Below are positions 43,650 to 54,300 of a stretch of DNA of 64,000 nt, piece after piece. Origin of the DNA: Pseudomonas abieticivorans (GTDB lineage: Bacteria > Pseudomonadota > Gammaproteobacteria > Pseudomonadales > Pseudomonadaceae); the NCBI RefSeq assembly GCF_023509015.1, contig NZ_CP094975.1:4891501-4955500 (forward strand), read 5' to 3'. The notes beneath the pieces are model-generated. The model was given only the letters and a program-made list of their open reading frames with translations. It did not search any database and had not been told where the DNA came from. The translations under genes and the position numbers were made by a program. The first letter of the stretch is position 1, and every line of letters begins with the position of its first letter.

Positions 43650-45035
43650 CTAGACCTTGGCCGCCTGCGTACGCATCTGGTGGTAATCAGATTCGTTGAG
43701 CGGCTTGGCGTCCTTCTTGCCCAGCTCTTCCATCGGGATCCGGTAGGTTTCCTTGGCCGCGTAGGCTGCCAGCGCCGAGATCAGGGTGATGGCGAAGGCA
43801 ATGGCGCCTACGGTCATCGGGATGTTGGCCGAACCCGGTGGCGCCACGGCGGCGAACAGGGCAGGCAACAGCGCGGTAATCATGGTGCCGACGTTCTGCG
43901 CAATGGCCATGGCCGAGACGCGATAGCGAGTTTCGAACAGTTCCGGGTAGAAGCTTGGGAAGATCGCGTTGTAGCCCTGGTAGACCATGCCCCACATCAA
44001 GATCGACATGCCAAAGGCCAAGGGCACGTTGGAGATGCTGATCGCATACAGGTAACCAAAGGCCAGCAAGCCGGAACCGATGGCGCCGCCCATGATCATT
44101 GGGCGACGGCCGATCTTGTCCGAGAGGTTGCCCACGAACGGAATGATCAACACCGCGACGATGTTGCCCACGACTGGGATCCACAGGTAAACGCTCTTGG
44201 AGAAGCCAATGCCGTAGGCCGGCTGCACCGCGTAGGCGGCACCGAAGATGGTGGCCACGACCGGGATCACGTTCATCAGGGCCATGCACATCACCAGGCA
44301 CATGTTGCGCCAGCTGTTGCTGAACGCTTCGCTGATTGGCGACTTCGGCACTTCACTGGTTTTGCCTTCGGCCACGAACGCCGGGGTTTCCTTGACTTCC
44401 TTACGGATGATGTAGCCTGCGATCAGCACGACGGCACTGAGCAGGAACGGGATCCGCCAGCCCCAGGCGTTGAACATCTCGTCAGGCATGAAGTAGGCCA
44501 GTGGCAGGAAGATCGCCGCAGCGAAGATCTGGCCAGCCTGTACGCCCTGCAAGGTGAAGCTGGCGTAATAGCCCCTTCGTCCAAAGGGCGCATGCTCCAT
44601 GATCATGGAACTGGCCCCCGAGATTTCACCGGCTACCGCAAAGCCCTGGATCAGGCGCAGCACTACCAGCATGGCAGGTGCCCACAGGCCGACCTGGTGG
44701 TAGGTAGGCAACAGGCCGACGGCCATGGTGGCAAAGCCCATCATGAACATGCACAGCAGCAACACGTTTTTACGACCGCGGGTGTCACCCCAGTGGCCAA
44801 GGACGAACGCACCGATAGGCCGCGCGATGTAGCCCACGCCATAGGTGGCGAGCGAGGCGACGATGGCGATCTTGGGGTCGGTGGACGGGAAGAAGATTTG
44901 TGGGAAAATCAGTGCTGCGGCTTGGGCGTAGATGAAAAAGTCATAGTACTCCAGCGCCGAGCCTATCCAGCCACTGGCGGTTGCTTTTTTCGTCTGGTTC
45001 GAATCTTGGGGCCCGGCGGATGCGTGGCTATCCAT
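43650..45035 (-). CDS. MHS-family MFS metabolite/proton symporter
   Basis: 461 residues with twelve membrane helices. N-terminal SGWIGSALEYYDFFIYAQAA with the MHS signature Glu/Tyr pair, the helix 2-3 loop GHWGDTRGRKNVLL, RLIQGFAVAGEISGASSMIM and the second-half loop GNLSDKIGRRPMIM. The metabolite:H+ symporter group includes transporters for shikimate, alpha-ketoglutarate, citrate, proline-betaine and aromatic acids; the substrate here is not deducible. GGAGA precedes the ATG. Single-gene unit ending at the shared terminator. An upstream gap of about 300 bp separates it from the divergent GAF-GGDEF-EAL gene. Confidence 0.92.
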   Translation of the reverse strand: MDSHASAGPQDSNQTKKATASGWIGSALEYYDFFIYAQAAALIFPQIFFPSTDPKIAIVASLATYGVGYIARPIGAFVLGHWGDTRGRKNVLLLCMFMMGFATMAVGLLPTYHQVGLWAPAMLVVLRLIQGFAVAGEISGASSMIMEHAPFGRRGYYASFTLQGVQAGQIFAAAIFLPLAYFMPDEMFNAWGWRIPFLLSAVVLIAGYIIRKEVKETPAFVAEGKTSEVPKSPISEAFSNSWRNMCLVMCMALMNVIPVVATIFGAAYAVQPAYGIGFSKSVYLWIPVVGNIVAVLIIPFVGNLSDKIGRRPMIMGGAIGSGLLAFGYLYAISISNVPLAFGMSILMWGMVYQGYNAIFPSFYPELFETRYRVSAMAIAQNVGTMITALLPALFAAVAPPGSANIPMTVGAIAFAITLISALAAYAAKETYRIPMEELGKKDAKPLNESDYHQMRTQAAKV

Positions 45036-45334
45036 TGGTGTCTCCGTTGTTTTTATTATTAAGCAAGTGCGTTATGTCAATCTGCCAGTGAGTCGAGCAA
45101 AACTAACCGGATAGTCCATATTTATCAGCAGTTTTCGACCCGTGTCAACGGGGGTTTCAAGGCTGGCGTCCGATAACCGCACGCTTCCCAAACTCAGACC
45201 GTTGGTCGGTCTTGATCGAGCTGATATTGCGGCGCAGTGCCAGACCTCGTATCAACCCTATTGCCAGCGGCGTGGGCGCCGATATATACGTGGCATATTG
45301 CCAGATCGTGGCAGTGCGGCAACGGTTTTTGACT

Positions 45335-47908
45335 ATGGAGCGTCAGTTGAATTTTCCACATCAGCCTGATCAAGCGGTGTCACTCAAGGATAGCCGCAAG
45401 GCGGACGGCGAGCCATCACTCGAAGGTCTTCTGGCCCGTGCGCAACTGATTCAGCGCGTGCTGTATGAAATCACCTACCTGGCAAGCTCCACCAACGATC
45501 GCGCCACCTTCCTGGAAGGCGTGCATCACCTGCTGGCCACCTTGATCGATGCCGAAAACTTTTACCTGGCGTTGTACGACGCCAGCACCGGCAAGATCCA
45601 TTACCCCTATTACGTCGACATCATCGACGTCGACGCCATGGAGGCCGAGACCTATGAGTTTCTCGACTCCGAGCACCTGTCCCTCACCGGTTGGGTATTG
45701 ACCACCGCCCAGCCGTTGCTGGTGGACGCGGCGGGCATTCGGCGGGCTCACGAGCAGGGTCGTTTTCATTGCGTGGGGCACCAGCCGGAGTTCTGGATGG
45801 GCGCGCCGCTCAAGAATGCCTCCGATGAAGTCTTCGGCATGCTGGCGATGCAGGTGTACGAAGAGTCGCGCATCTACAGCGGCGAAGACCGTGAACTGTT
45901 CCTGGTGGTGGCGCGCCATGTCGCCATGGCCTTGGATCGCCTGCTGCATCGGGCGGACTTGGAGGCCACCGTAGCTCGTCGCACCCAGGAGCTGTCGCGG
46001 CTCAACGCGGCATTGCGCCAGGAGGTGCTGGACCGCGAGCGGGCCGAGCACCTGCACAGCGCGCTGTTCCAGATCGCCGAACTGTCCAGCCAACCCGGGG
46101 ACATGGCCGAACTGTTCCATAGCTTGCACGGCATTGTCGGCGAGTTGCTGTTTGCGCGTAACTTCTACATCGCCTTGTTCGACCTGGCTACCGACGAGGT
46201 GACTTTCCCGTACTACGTCGATGAGCAGCGTACCGCGTGCCCGCCGCCGCGACGGGGCCAGCGCGGCCTCACCGAATATATCATTCGCCAACGCCGCGCC
46301 TGCCTGATCGATTACGACGACGCCACGCGCCTGATGCAAAGTGGCGAAATCGCCGACAGCCGCGAACCCATCCGCTCGCAGTCCTGGCTGGGCATCCCGC
46401 TGTTTGACGAGGGCCAAGTGCGTGGCGTGCTGGTGGTGCAAAGCTATTCGCCGATGGTCCGTTATTCGCGCCGCGATCAGGAGCTGCTGACCTTCGTGTC
46501 CCGCCACATCGACACTGCGCTGTCGCGGCGCAGCGCGGCGGAGGCGGTGCAAGCGGCCAACCTCAAGCTTGAGGCGCGCGTCCAAAGCCGTACCCGCGAA
46601 CTGGACTACGCCAACGCCAAGTTGCAGCACGAAAACACCCACGACTCGTTGACCGGCTTGCCCAATCGCAGCCAATTGCAGCGTCGGCTGGCCCAGGCCT
46701 GGGCCGACTATTGCGCCGACGGCAGGCCGCTGGTGGTGATGTTCATTGACCTGGATCGTTTCAAGATCGTCAACGACAGCCTGGGCCACCACTTCGGCGA
46801 CCTGTTGTTGACCCAGGCCGCCAGTCGCCTGGGCGGCTGTTTGCGCGAGGGCGATTTGCTGGCCCGACTGGGCGGCGACGAGTTCGCCATCATGGCACCC
46901 CAGGCACCGCTGCAAGCGGCGGTGGACATTGCCCAACGCATCCTCGCCGCCTTCGACCTGCCGTTCCACATCGACGGCCACGCCGTGTTTTCATCCTGCA
47001 GCATCGGCATCGTCAGTGCCGACGGCCAATTCCACAACGAGCCTGCCGACCTGCTGCGTGATGCCGACACGGCCATGTATCGCGTCAAGAACGGCGGTCG
47101 CGACAGCTACGCGGTGTACAACCAGGCCGTGCGCCGCGAAGTCACCGACCAGATGGAGCGCGAAGGGGCGTTGCGCAATGCGCTGAAACGCGACGACGAG
47201 TTGGTGCCGTACTTCCAGCCGATCATCGACGTCGCCAGTGGCCAGGTCACTGCGCTGGAAGCCTTGATCCGCTGGCGTCAGCCCGATGGCCGGGTGATCG
47301 CCCCGGGCGCGTTCCTGCCGGCCCTGGAAGGCTTGCGACTGATCGGTCGGTTGGACTTGTACATGCTCAAGCGCATCGCCGAGATACTCGCCCGCCCGGC
47401 CTATAGGGGCTGGCCACCGGTGCACGTGAACTGCTCCAGCTACAGTATTACCCGCCCGGAATTCGCCAGCGAGGTGCTGCAATTGCTCCACAAGCATGGC
47501 GTGGCGCCGTCGCGGCTGTGCCTGGAACTCACCGAAGGGGGGCTGGTGGCCGATCCCGAACGCGCCCGGCAAACCATGCAGCAATTGGCCGACAGCGGCA
47601 TGAGCGTGGTACTGGACGACTTTGGCGCAGGCTTCTCGTCGTTGAGCTACGTGCACCAGTACCACTTCAGCGGCCTGAAGATCGACAAATCGTTCATCCT
47701 CGAACTCACCGAAAGCAGCCGCAGCCGCGCGATCGTCCGCGCCATCGTGCGCATGGCCGACTCCCTGGGCTTGCCGGTGGTGGCCGAAGGCGTAGAAAAC
47801 GCCCAAACCCTGGAAGTGCTGCGCGAAATGGGCGCCGGCCAAGCCCAGGGCTACTACTTTGCCAGGCCCATGGCCCTGGAAGACCTGGACCTGTCGAACG
47901 CCCTTTAA
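45335..47908 (+). CDS. GAF-GAF-GGDEF-EAL c-di-GMP enzyme
   Basis: 857 residues from ATG 45335; the frame is open to 45212 but the added residues are not domain-like, and no strong ribosome site decides. Two GAF domains (about 40-200 and 245-400) share the pattern AENFYLALYDASTGKIHYPY / ARNFYIALFDLATDEVTFPY. Each is followed by a coiled linker of the LEATVARRTQELSRLNAALR type. GGDEF active loop at about 511-515 (LGGDEFAIM), EAL around residue 640 (LEALIRWRQP) with ELTEGGL, DDFGAGFSSLSYV and VAEGVEN. No membrane helix: a soluble enzyme responding to a small ligand in the GAF pockets. It converges with the DUF3203-like gene with one base between stops. Confidence 0.92.
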   Translation: MERQLNFPHQPDQAVSLKDSRKADGEPSLEGLLARAQLIQRVLYEITYLASSTNDRATFLEGVHHLLATLIDAENFYLALYDASTGKIHYPYYVDIIDVDAMEAETYEFLDSEHLSLTGWVLTTAQPLLVDAAGIRRAHEQGRFHCVGHQPEFWMGAPLKNASDEVFGMLAMQVYEESRIYSGEDRELFLVVARHVAMALDRLLHRADLEATVARRTQELSRLNAALRQEVLDRERAEHLHSALFQIAELSSQPGDMAELFHSLHGIVGELLFARNFYIALFDLATDEVTFPYYVDEQRTACPPPRRGQRGLTEYIIRQRRACLIDYDDATRLMQSGEIADSREPIRSQSWLGIPLFDEGQVRGVLVVQSYSPMVRYSRRDQELLTFVSRHIDTALSRRSAAEAVQAANLKLEARVQSRTRELDYANAKLQHENTHDSLTGLPNRSQLQRRLAQAWADYCADGRPLVVMFIDLDRFKIVNDSLGHHFGDLLLTQAASRLGGCLREGDLLARLGGDEFAIMAPQAPLQAAVDIAQRILAAFDLPFHIDGHAVFSSCSIGIVSADGQFHNEPADLLRDADTAMYRVKNGGRDSYAVYNQAVRREVTDQMEREGALRNALKRDDELVPYFQPIIDVASGQVTALEALIRWRQPDGRVIAPGAFLPALEGLRLIGRLDLYMLKRIAEILARPAYRGWPPVHVNCSSYSITRPEFASEVLQLLHKHGVAPSRLCLELTEGGLVADPERARQTMQQLADSGMSVVLDDFGAGFSSLSYVHQYHFSGLKIDKSFILELTESSRSRAIVRAIVRMADSLGLPVVAEGVENAQTLEVLREMGAGQAQGYYFARPMALEDLDLSNAL

Positions 47909-47909
47909 A

Positions 47910-48149
47910 TCAAATCACCGAGCCGTCCGACGTCTCCTTCAAGTGCTTACGCCCGTCAAACGCCCCGGCCACGGTCAGGGCGTCGGCCTCGTGTTCGGTG
48001 ATGGGCACGCGATTTTCGTCCAGAATCGCAACGGACATGCGCAAGTTTTCATCGGTAACGATATGCACATCCTTTGCCGAGCCGCTGAAGCGGCGTCGAT
48101 CGGCGATCAGCGTGCAGTGCTGGGTGGCGGTGTCGATTTCCACAGGCAT
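47910..48149 (-). CDS. DUF3203-like small protein
   Basis: 79 residues: MPVEIDTATQHCTLIADRRR, IVTDENLRMSVAILDENRVP, ITEHEADALTVAGAFDGRKH. It matches my memory of DUF3203, a Pseudomonas-restricted family of unknown function. AAGGAG stands 8 bases before the ATG, a strong site. No signal peptide or membrane segment. The stop is one base from the stop of the large c-di-GMP enzyme on the other strand. Its promoter region contains a REPIN. Confidence 0.78.
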   Translation of the reverse strand: MPVEIDTATQHCTLIADRRRFSGSAKDVHIVTDENLRMSVAILDENRVPITEHEADALTVAGAFDGRKHLKETSDGSVI

Positions 48150-48240
48150 GGCGTGTACTCCTTTTTGTGGGACCTATGGGTTCGAGGCGCTGGCGCGGGG
48201 ATCGTTCGGGGGAGGGGATCAGTGGTCCGTAAGGTCCGTT

Positions 48241-48324
48241 CAGGAGCAGATTGATCCGCGAAAAGCACGCCGCGATAAACCCGGCACACCGCGTCGCGTT
48301 TTTCGCGGATCAATCCGCTCCTAC
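48241..48324. repeat. REPIN (GTAGGAGCGGAT family)
   Basis: Left arm CAGGAGCAGATTGATCCGCG (diverged from the consensus) and right arm TTCGCGGATCAATCCGCTCC ending in TAC at 48324. Lies between the divergent DUF3203-like and MgtC-like genes. Confidence 0.82.
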
Positions 48325-48384
48325 ACGGACTTTTGCCATTGCGGCGAGGTCAACGGTAAACCCACTTGCAGCGGACACCACTCC

Positions 48385-48897
48385 ATGAACCCATGGCTGC
48401 ACGAAGTCTGGCTTGCCCTGGTTGCCGAGTTCGCCGACATCACCGATGCCAGCCAGCTCACCCGCGTGTTCGTGCGATTGCTGATGGCAGCCATCCTGGG
48501 CGGCATCCTGGGCTTTGAGCGCGAGCACAAGGGCAAGGCGGCCGGGGTGCGTACGCACATGCTGGTGTCGATGGGGGCGGCGCTGTTTGTGCTGGTGCCA
48601 CAAATGGCGGGGGCTGATGAGGCGGCCATCAGCCGGGTGGTGCAAGGGGTGGTGGCGGGTATTGGTTTTCTGGGGGCTGGCACCATTCTCAAAGGCAGCG
48701 GGCAAGATACCCATCACGTCAAAGGCCTGACCACGGCCGCCGGGCTGTGGATGACCGCTGCCATCGGGGTGGCGGCAGGCATGGGGCGTGAAGCCACGGC
48801 CTTGCTCAGCACGTTTCTGGCGCTTTTGGTGCTGGCAGTAATGCCGTTGATCGTGCAGCGCTTCGAAAGCCCTGAGGACGATCCCGACAAGCCGTAA
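48385..48897 (+). CDS. MgtC/SapB-family membrane protein
   Basis: 170 residues with about four membrane helices. Family signature: RLLMAAILGGILGFEREHKG then KAAGVRTHMLVSMGAALFVL, VVAGIGFLGAGTILKGSG and KGLTTAAGLWMTAAIGVAAG. The C-terminal cytoplasmic domain of full MgtC (about 230 residues) is missing, as in the short SapB branch. MgtC modulates the F-ATPase and helps growth at low magnesium and in macrophages; function of the short form is less clear. The ATG at 48385 is chosen because the first helix follows it. The upstream REPIN separates it from other genes. Confidence 0.9.
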   Translation: MNPWLHEVWLALVAEFADITDASQLTRVFVRLLMAAILGGILGFEREHKGKAAGVRTHMLVSMGAALFVLVPQMAGADEAAISRVVQGVVAGIGFLGAGTILKGSGQDTHHVKGLTTAAGLWMTAAIGVAAGMGREATALLSTFLALLVLAVMPLIVQRFESPEDDPDKP

Positions 48898-48973
48898 AAA
48901 AATATTCGACTCGCCGGTCACGCTTATTCCAGACGCATCTATGCTGACATCTGGTCTATCGCCAATTGGCCTT

Positions 48974-49132
48974 TCAAAGCTTTTCGGGAGGCGCTTCGCT
49001 GGGTGGGTCGCCGATGGTGGGCGGCATCGTGGGTTTGACCGGTAGCTCATCAGGAAGCTCGGGGTCGGGCGGCGGCAGGATCGGGTCGTCGATGTTCGGA
49101 TCGGGCGTTTCGGCGGGGATCGGAATGTTCAT
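48974..49132 (-). CDS. Small proline-rich protein (52 residues)
   Basis: Short gene: starts MNIPIPAETPDPNIDDPILP, continues with PPPDPELPDELPVKPTMPPT and ends EAPPEKL. About a third of the residues are proline, with many Asp/Glu and no hydrophobic segment. A clear AGAGG ribosome site lies 8-9 bases before the ATG at 49132, supporting translation. I recall similar short Pro-rich hypothetical proteins in other pseudomonads but no function. It lies between the MgtC-like gene and glgE and opposes both. It is likely disordered and could bind a partner surface. Confidence 0.7.
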   Translation of the reverse strand: MNIPIPAETPDPNIDDPILPPPDPELPDELPVKPTMPPTIGDPPSEAPPEKL

Positions 49133-49342
49133 GGCGGCTACCTCTGCTCGGTTTAAGAAGTACGTTCATGGCGTATGACCGCCCAAAGGGTTCAGGGATT
49201 CAATTTTTGCGGGGGTATCGGGGTGGGCGGGCGGCCGGGCGAGCGAGGAAATTAGCGTGAACTTTTATCGCGTGCCTAGGCTCGGAACTTAAGCGAATAC
49301 CCCCGCACATGAGCGTCCATAGGGCGTAAGGAGCGATGCTCG

Positions 49343-51367
49343 ATGACAGCTGATGAACCGTTTGAAGCCGGCCAGACGGCCACCCGTGACGAGCAGTCGG
49401 AACATGCCCTGAGCCTGTCCCAGGCATTGCTGTTGCCCCGTATCGTGATCGAGAGCACTCAGCCTGTGATCGAAGGTGGGCTGTTTGCGGTGAAGGCGAT
49501 CGTCGGCCAAAGCCTGACAGTCACCAGTAAGGTCTACGCCGATGGCCATGACAAGCTTGCCGTCGTGCTGCGCTGGCGCGCCGTGGGCTCGGACAGTTGG
49601 CACAGCACCCATATGCAGGAGTTGGGCAACGACAGCTGGCAAGCCAGCTTCAGCATCGGTGATGTGGGCCGCCATGTGTACAGTATCGAGGCCTGGATCG
49701 ACCAGTTCGCTACCTACCGCTATGAGTTGGAGAAAAAATTCGCTGCCGGCGTGCCCATCGGGCTGGAGCTGGAGGAGGGTCGCCGTCACCTGCTCAAGGC
49801 CGCCGAGCACGGCGACGAGGCTTTACGCCGGCAACTCCAGCGTCTGCATGACCAATTCCAAGGCCACGATCAGGATTCCCAGGTGGCGCTGATGCTGCAA
49901 CGCGACACTGCCGCCTTGATGAGCTTGGCCGACTACCGTGCCTACCTGAGCCGCAGTCACGAATTTCCCGTGGAGGTGGAGCGCGAGCGCGCCCAGTTTG
50001 CCAGTTGGTATGAGCTGTTCCCGCGCTCGATCACCGACGACCCGGCCCGCCACGGCACGTTCAATGATGTGCACGGGCGCTTGCCGATGATCCGCGACAT
50101 GGGCTTCGACGTGCTGTACTTCCCACCCATCCACCCCATTGGCCGCAGTTTCCGCAAGGGCCGCAACAATTCCCTGGAAGCCGGCCCTAACGATCCCGGC
50201 AGCCCCTATGCCATCGGCAGCGAGGACGGTGGCCACGAGGCCATCCACCCGCAGCTGGGCAGCCGTGAAGACTTCCGTGCTTTGGTCGCCGCCGCCGCCG
50301 ACCATGGCCTGGAAATCGCCCTGGACTTCGCCATCCAGTGCTCCCAGGACCACCCCTGGCTCAAAGAGCACCCGGGCTGGTTCAGCTGGCGCCCAGACGG
50401 CACCATCCGCTACGCCGAAAACCCGCCGAAAAAATACCAGGACATTGTCAACGTCGATTTCTACGCCGCCGACGCGGTGCCCAGCTTGTGGCTGGCCTTG
50501 CGTGACGTTGTGCTGGGCTGGGTGGAAGAGGGCGTGAAGATCTTCCGTGTCGACAACCCGCACACCAAGCCGCTGCCGTTCTGGCAGTGGTTGATCGAGG
50601 ACATCCGCAGCCAGTACCCCGACGTGATGTTCCTGGCCGAAGCCTTCACCAAGCCTGCGATGATGGCGCGCCTGGGCAAGGTGGGTTACTCCCAGAGCTA
50701 CACCTATTTCACCTGGCGCAACACCAAGGCCGAACTGACCGAGTATTTCAGCGAGCTGAACCAGCCGCCGTGGTCGCACTGTTACCGGCCAAATTTCTTC
50801 GTCAACACGCCCGACATCAACCCGGGTTTTTTACATGAGTCGGGCCGCGCGGGCTTTCTGATTCGTGCGGCACTGGCCACCATGGGCTCGGGCCTGTGGG
50901 GCATGTATTCGGGCTTCGAACTGTGCGAGTCAGCGCCCATCCCCGGCAAAGAGGAGTACCTGGACTCGGAAAAATACGAGATTCGCGTACGGGACTTTAC
51001 CGCCCCCGGCAACATCATCGCCGAGATCGCCCAGCTCAACCGCATCCGCCGCCTGAACCCGGCGCTGCAAACCCATTTGGGCATTGAGTTCTACCAAGCT
51101 TTCAACGACAACATCCTGTACTTCGGCAAACGCACGGCAGACAAAGGCAACTTTATCTTGGTGGCGGTCAACCTGGACCCGCATAACGTGCAAGAGGCCA
51201 ATTTCGAGTTGCCGCTGTGGGAGCTGGGCCTGGACGACAACGCCGCCAGCAGCGGCGAAGACTTGATGACCGGGCACCGCTGGACCTGGTACGGCAAGAC
51301 CCAATGGATGCGCATCGACCCCGGCCACCTGCCGTTCGGTATCTGGCGTTTTGGCAAGGCAGTCTAA
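49343..51367 (+). CDS. glgE: GlgE, maltose-1-phosphate maltosyltransferase
   Basis: 674 residues, the family size. An N-terminal beta-sandwich domain is followed by a GH13_3 barrel: FPRSITDDPARHGTFNDVHG, GFDVLYFPPIHPIGRSFRKG, nucleophile Asp404 in IFRVDNPHTKP and general acid Glu433 in FLAEAFTKP. It transfers maltosyl units from alpha-maltose-1-phosphate onto alpha-1,4-glucan ends, with phosphate retained as leaving group. AAGGAG precedes the ATG at 49343. It is the first gene of an operon with treS-maltokinase (gap 15 bp) and glgB, which make its donor and branch its product. Confidence 0.96.
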   Translation: MTADEPFEAGQTATRDEQSEHALSLSQALLLPRIVIESTQPVIEGGLFAVKAIVGQSLTVTSKVYADGHDKLAVVLRWRAVGSDSWHSTHMQELGNDSWQASFSIGDVGRHVYSIEAWIDQFATYRYELEKKFAAGVPIGLELEEGRRHLLKAAEHGDEALRRQLQRLHDQFQGHDQDSQVALMLQRDTAALMSLADYRAYLSRSHEFPVEVERERAQFASWYELFPRSITDDPARHGTFNDVHGRLPMIRDMGFDVLYFPPIHPIGRSFRKGRNNSLEAGPNDPGSPYAIGSEDGGHEAIHPQLGSREDFRALVAAAADHGLEIALDFAIQCSQDHPWLKEHPGWFSWRPDGTIRYAENPPKKYQDIVNVDFYAADAVPSLWLALRDVVLGWVEEGVKIFRVDNPHTKPLPFWQWLIEDIRSQYPDVMFLAEAFTKPAMMARLGKVGYSQSYTYFTWRNTKAELTEYFSELNQPPWSHCYRPNFFVNTPDINPGFLHESGRAGFLIRAALATMGSGLWGMYSGFELCESAPIPGKEEYLDSEKYEIRVRDFTAPGNIIAEIAQLNRIRRLNPALQTHLGIEFYQAFNDNILYFGKRTADKGNFILVAVNLDPHNVQEANFELPLWELGLDDNAASSGEDLMTGHRWTWYGKTQWMRIDPGHLPFGIWRFGKAV

Positions 51368-51382
51368 GACAGGGAGCGCCCG

Positions 51383-54300
51383 ATGGCCCGTAAACATCGT
51401 TCTGCCGCATTTATCGACGACCCGCTCTGGTACAAGGATGCGGTGATCTACCAAGTGCACGTGAAGTCGTTTTTCGACTCCAACAACGACGGTATCGGAG
51501 ACTTTGCCGGCCTGATCGCCAAGCTCGACTACATCGCCGACCTGGGCGTGAACACCATCTGGTTGCTGCCGTTCTACCCCTCGCCGCGTCGCGACGACGG
51601 CTACGACATTGCCGAGTACAAGGCGGTGCACAGCGACTACGGCACCATGGCCGACGCCAAGCGCTTCATCACCGAAGCCCACAGCCGGGGCCTGCGGGTG
51701 ATCACCGAGTTGGTGATCAACCACACCTCCGACCAGCATCCCTGGTTCCAGCGGGCACGGCGGGCCAAGGCCGGCTCCAAGGCGCGGGATTTCTACGTGT
51801 GGTCCGACACTGACCAAAAATATGACGGCACGCGGATCATCTTCCTGGACACCGAAAAGTCCAACTGGACCTGGGACCCGGTGGCCGGCCAATACTTCTG
51901 GCACCGCTTCTATTCCCACCAGCCGGACCTGAACTTCGACAACCCGCAGGTGATGAAGGCAGTGATCGGGGTGATGCGCTATTGGCTGGACATGGGCATC
52001 GACGGCCTGCGCCTGGACGCCATCCCCTACCTGATCGAGCGTGACGGTACCAACAACGAAAACCTGCCCGAAACCCATCAGGTGCTCAAGCAGATCCGCG
52101 CCGAAATCGACGCCAACTACCCCGACCGCATGCTGTTGGCCGAAGCCAACCAGTGGCCGGAAGACACCCAGTTGTATTTTGGTGACGTGCACGGCGCCAA
52201 TGGCGATGAATGTCACATGGCCTTCCACTTCCCCTTGATGCCGCGCATGTACATGGCCTTGGCCCAGGAAGATCGCTTTCCAATCACCGACATACTGCGT
52301 CAGACCCCGGAGATTCCCGCCAATTGCCAGTGGGCGATCTTCTTGCGCAACCACGATGAACTGACCCTGGAAATGGTCACCGACCGCGAGCGTGACTACC
52401 TGTGGAACTACTACGCCGCCGACCGCCGCGCGCGGATCAACCTGGGGATTCGTCGACGCCTGGCCCCGTTGCTGGAGCGTGACCGGCGGCGCATCGAGCT
52501 GCTCAACAGCCTGCTGCTGTCCATGCCCGGTACGCCGACCCTGTATTACGGCGACGAAATCGGCATGGGCGACAACATTTACCTGGGTGACCGCGATGGC
52601 GTGCGCACGCCGATGCAGTGGTCCATCGACCGCAACGGCGGGTTCTCGCGCGCTGACCCTGCCAGCCTGGTATTGCCGCCGATCATGGACCCGTTGTACG
52701 GCTACCAGTCAGTGAACGTCGAGACCCAGGCCAACGACCCGCATTCGTTGCTCAACTGGAACCGTCGCCTGCTGGCCGTGCGCAAGCAGCAAAAGGCCTT
52801 TGGCCGCGGCACCTTGAAAATGCTGTCGCCCAGCAATCGGCGCATTCTGGCCTATATACGTGAATACACTGGCGCCGACGGCAAGACCGAGCTGATCCTG
52901 TGCGTGGCCAACGTGTCGCGTGCAGCCCAGGCGGCGGAGCTGGACCTTGCGCAGTACGCCGGCATGGTGCCGGTGGAAATGCTTGGCGGCAGTGCATTCC
53001 CGCCCATCGGCCAGTTGAACTTCCTGCTCACGCTGCCGCCTTATGGTTTCTACTGGTTCTTGCTGGCCGCAGAGAATCAGATGCCCAGTTGGCACGTCGA
53101 ACCCGCCCAGCCACTACCGGACTTCACCACCCTGGTGTTGAAAAAACGTATGGAAGAATTACTCGAAGATCCGTCGCGCAGCGCCCTGGAAACTACCGCG
53201 TTGCCGCAATATTTGCCCAAGCGTCGCTGGTTTGCCGGCAAGGACGCAGGCATCGATTCGGTGCGTATCGCCTATGGCGTGCGCTTTGGTACGCCCGCCG
53301 TGCCGGTGCTGCTCAGCGAGATCGAAGTGGTGGGCGGCGGGCAGACCGCGCGCTACCAATTCCCCTTCGGGTTTCTGGGTGAAGACCAGTTGACCAGCGC
53401 GTTGCCGCAACAATTGGCCTTGTCGCGGGTGCGTCGCGGCCGCCAGGTGGGGCTGATTACCGATGCGTTCGTGCTCGAAAGCTTTATCCATGCGGTGATC
53501 AATGGCATGCAGGTGGGCACCGTATTGCCTTGCGAGGAGGGGGATGTGCGCTTTGAGCCGGCCCCCGCGCTGGCAGGCCTGGGCCTGAACGAAAGTTCGG
53601 AGATCCGGTACCTGTCGGCCGAGCAATCCAACAGCTCGGTGGTGGTGGGCGGCAGCCTGGTGCTGAAGATGATTCGCCGGGTCAATGCGGGTATCCACCC
53701 GGAACTGGAGATGGGCGCCTACCTGACGGCCGCCGGCTACGCCAATATCTCGCCGTTGTTGGGCTCGGTAAGCCGCGTGCAGGCCGATGGCACGCCCAAC
53801 CTGCTGATGATTGCCCAAGGCTACCTGAACAACCAGGGCGACGCCTGGGCCTGGACCCAGAACAACCTGGAGCGGGCCATCCGCGATGAAATGGCAGTGG
53901 CCCACAGCGAACAGGCCCAGCACTACAACGCCTTGGGCGAACTGGCCGATTTCGCCGGGTTGCTGGGCCAGCGCCTGGGCGAAATGCACCAGGTGCTGGC
54001 TGCACCCACCGACAACGCTGACTTTCAGGCCAGCCCCAGCAACAAGCAGCATGCCAAGGACTGGAGCCATAGCGTCAGCGCCCAGGTCGTGCGTGCCCTG
54101 CAGTTGTTGGAACAGCGCAGGCCGGAACTGGACGGCGAGGACCAAGGCCTGGTCGATGACCTGCTCAAGCAGCGCAAGTCACTGTTGGCCCACGTCGACA
54201 AACTGAGCAAGCAGGCGGTGGGCGGGCTGGTGATGCGCGTGCATGGCGACCTGCACCTGGGCCAGGTGCTGGTGGTGCAGGGCGATGCCTACCTGATCGA

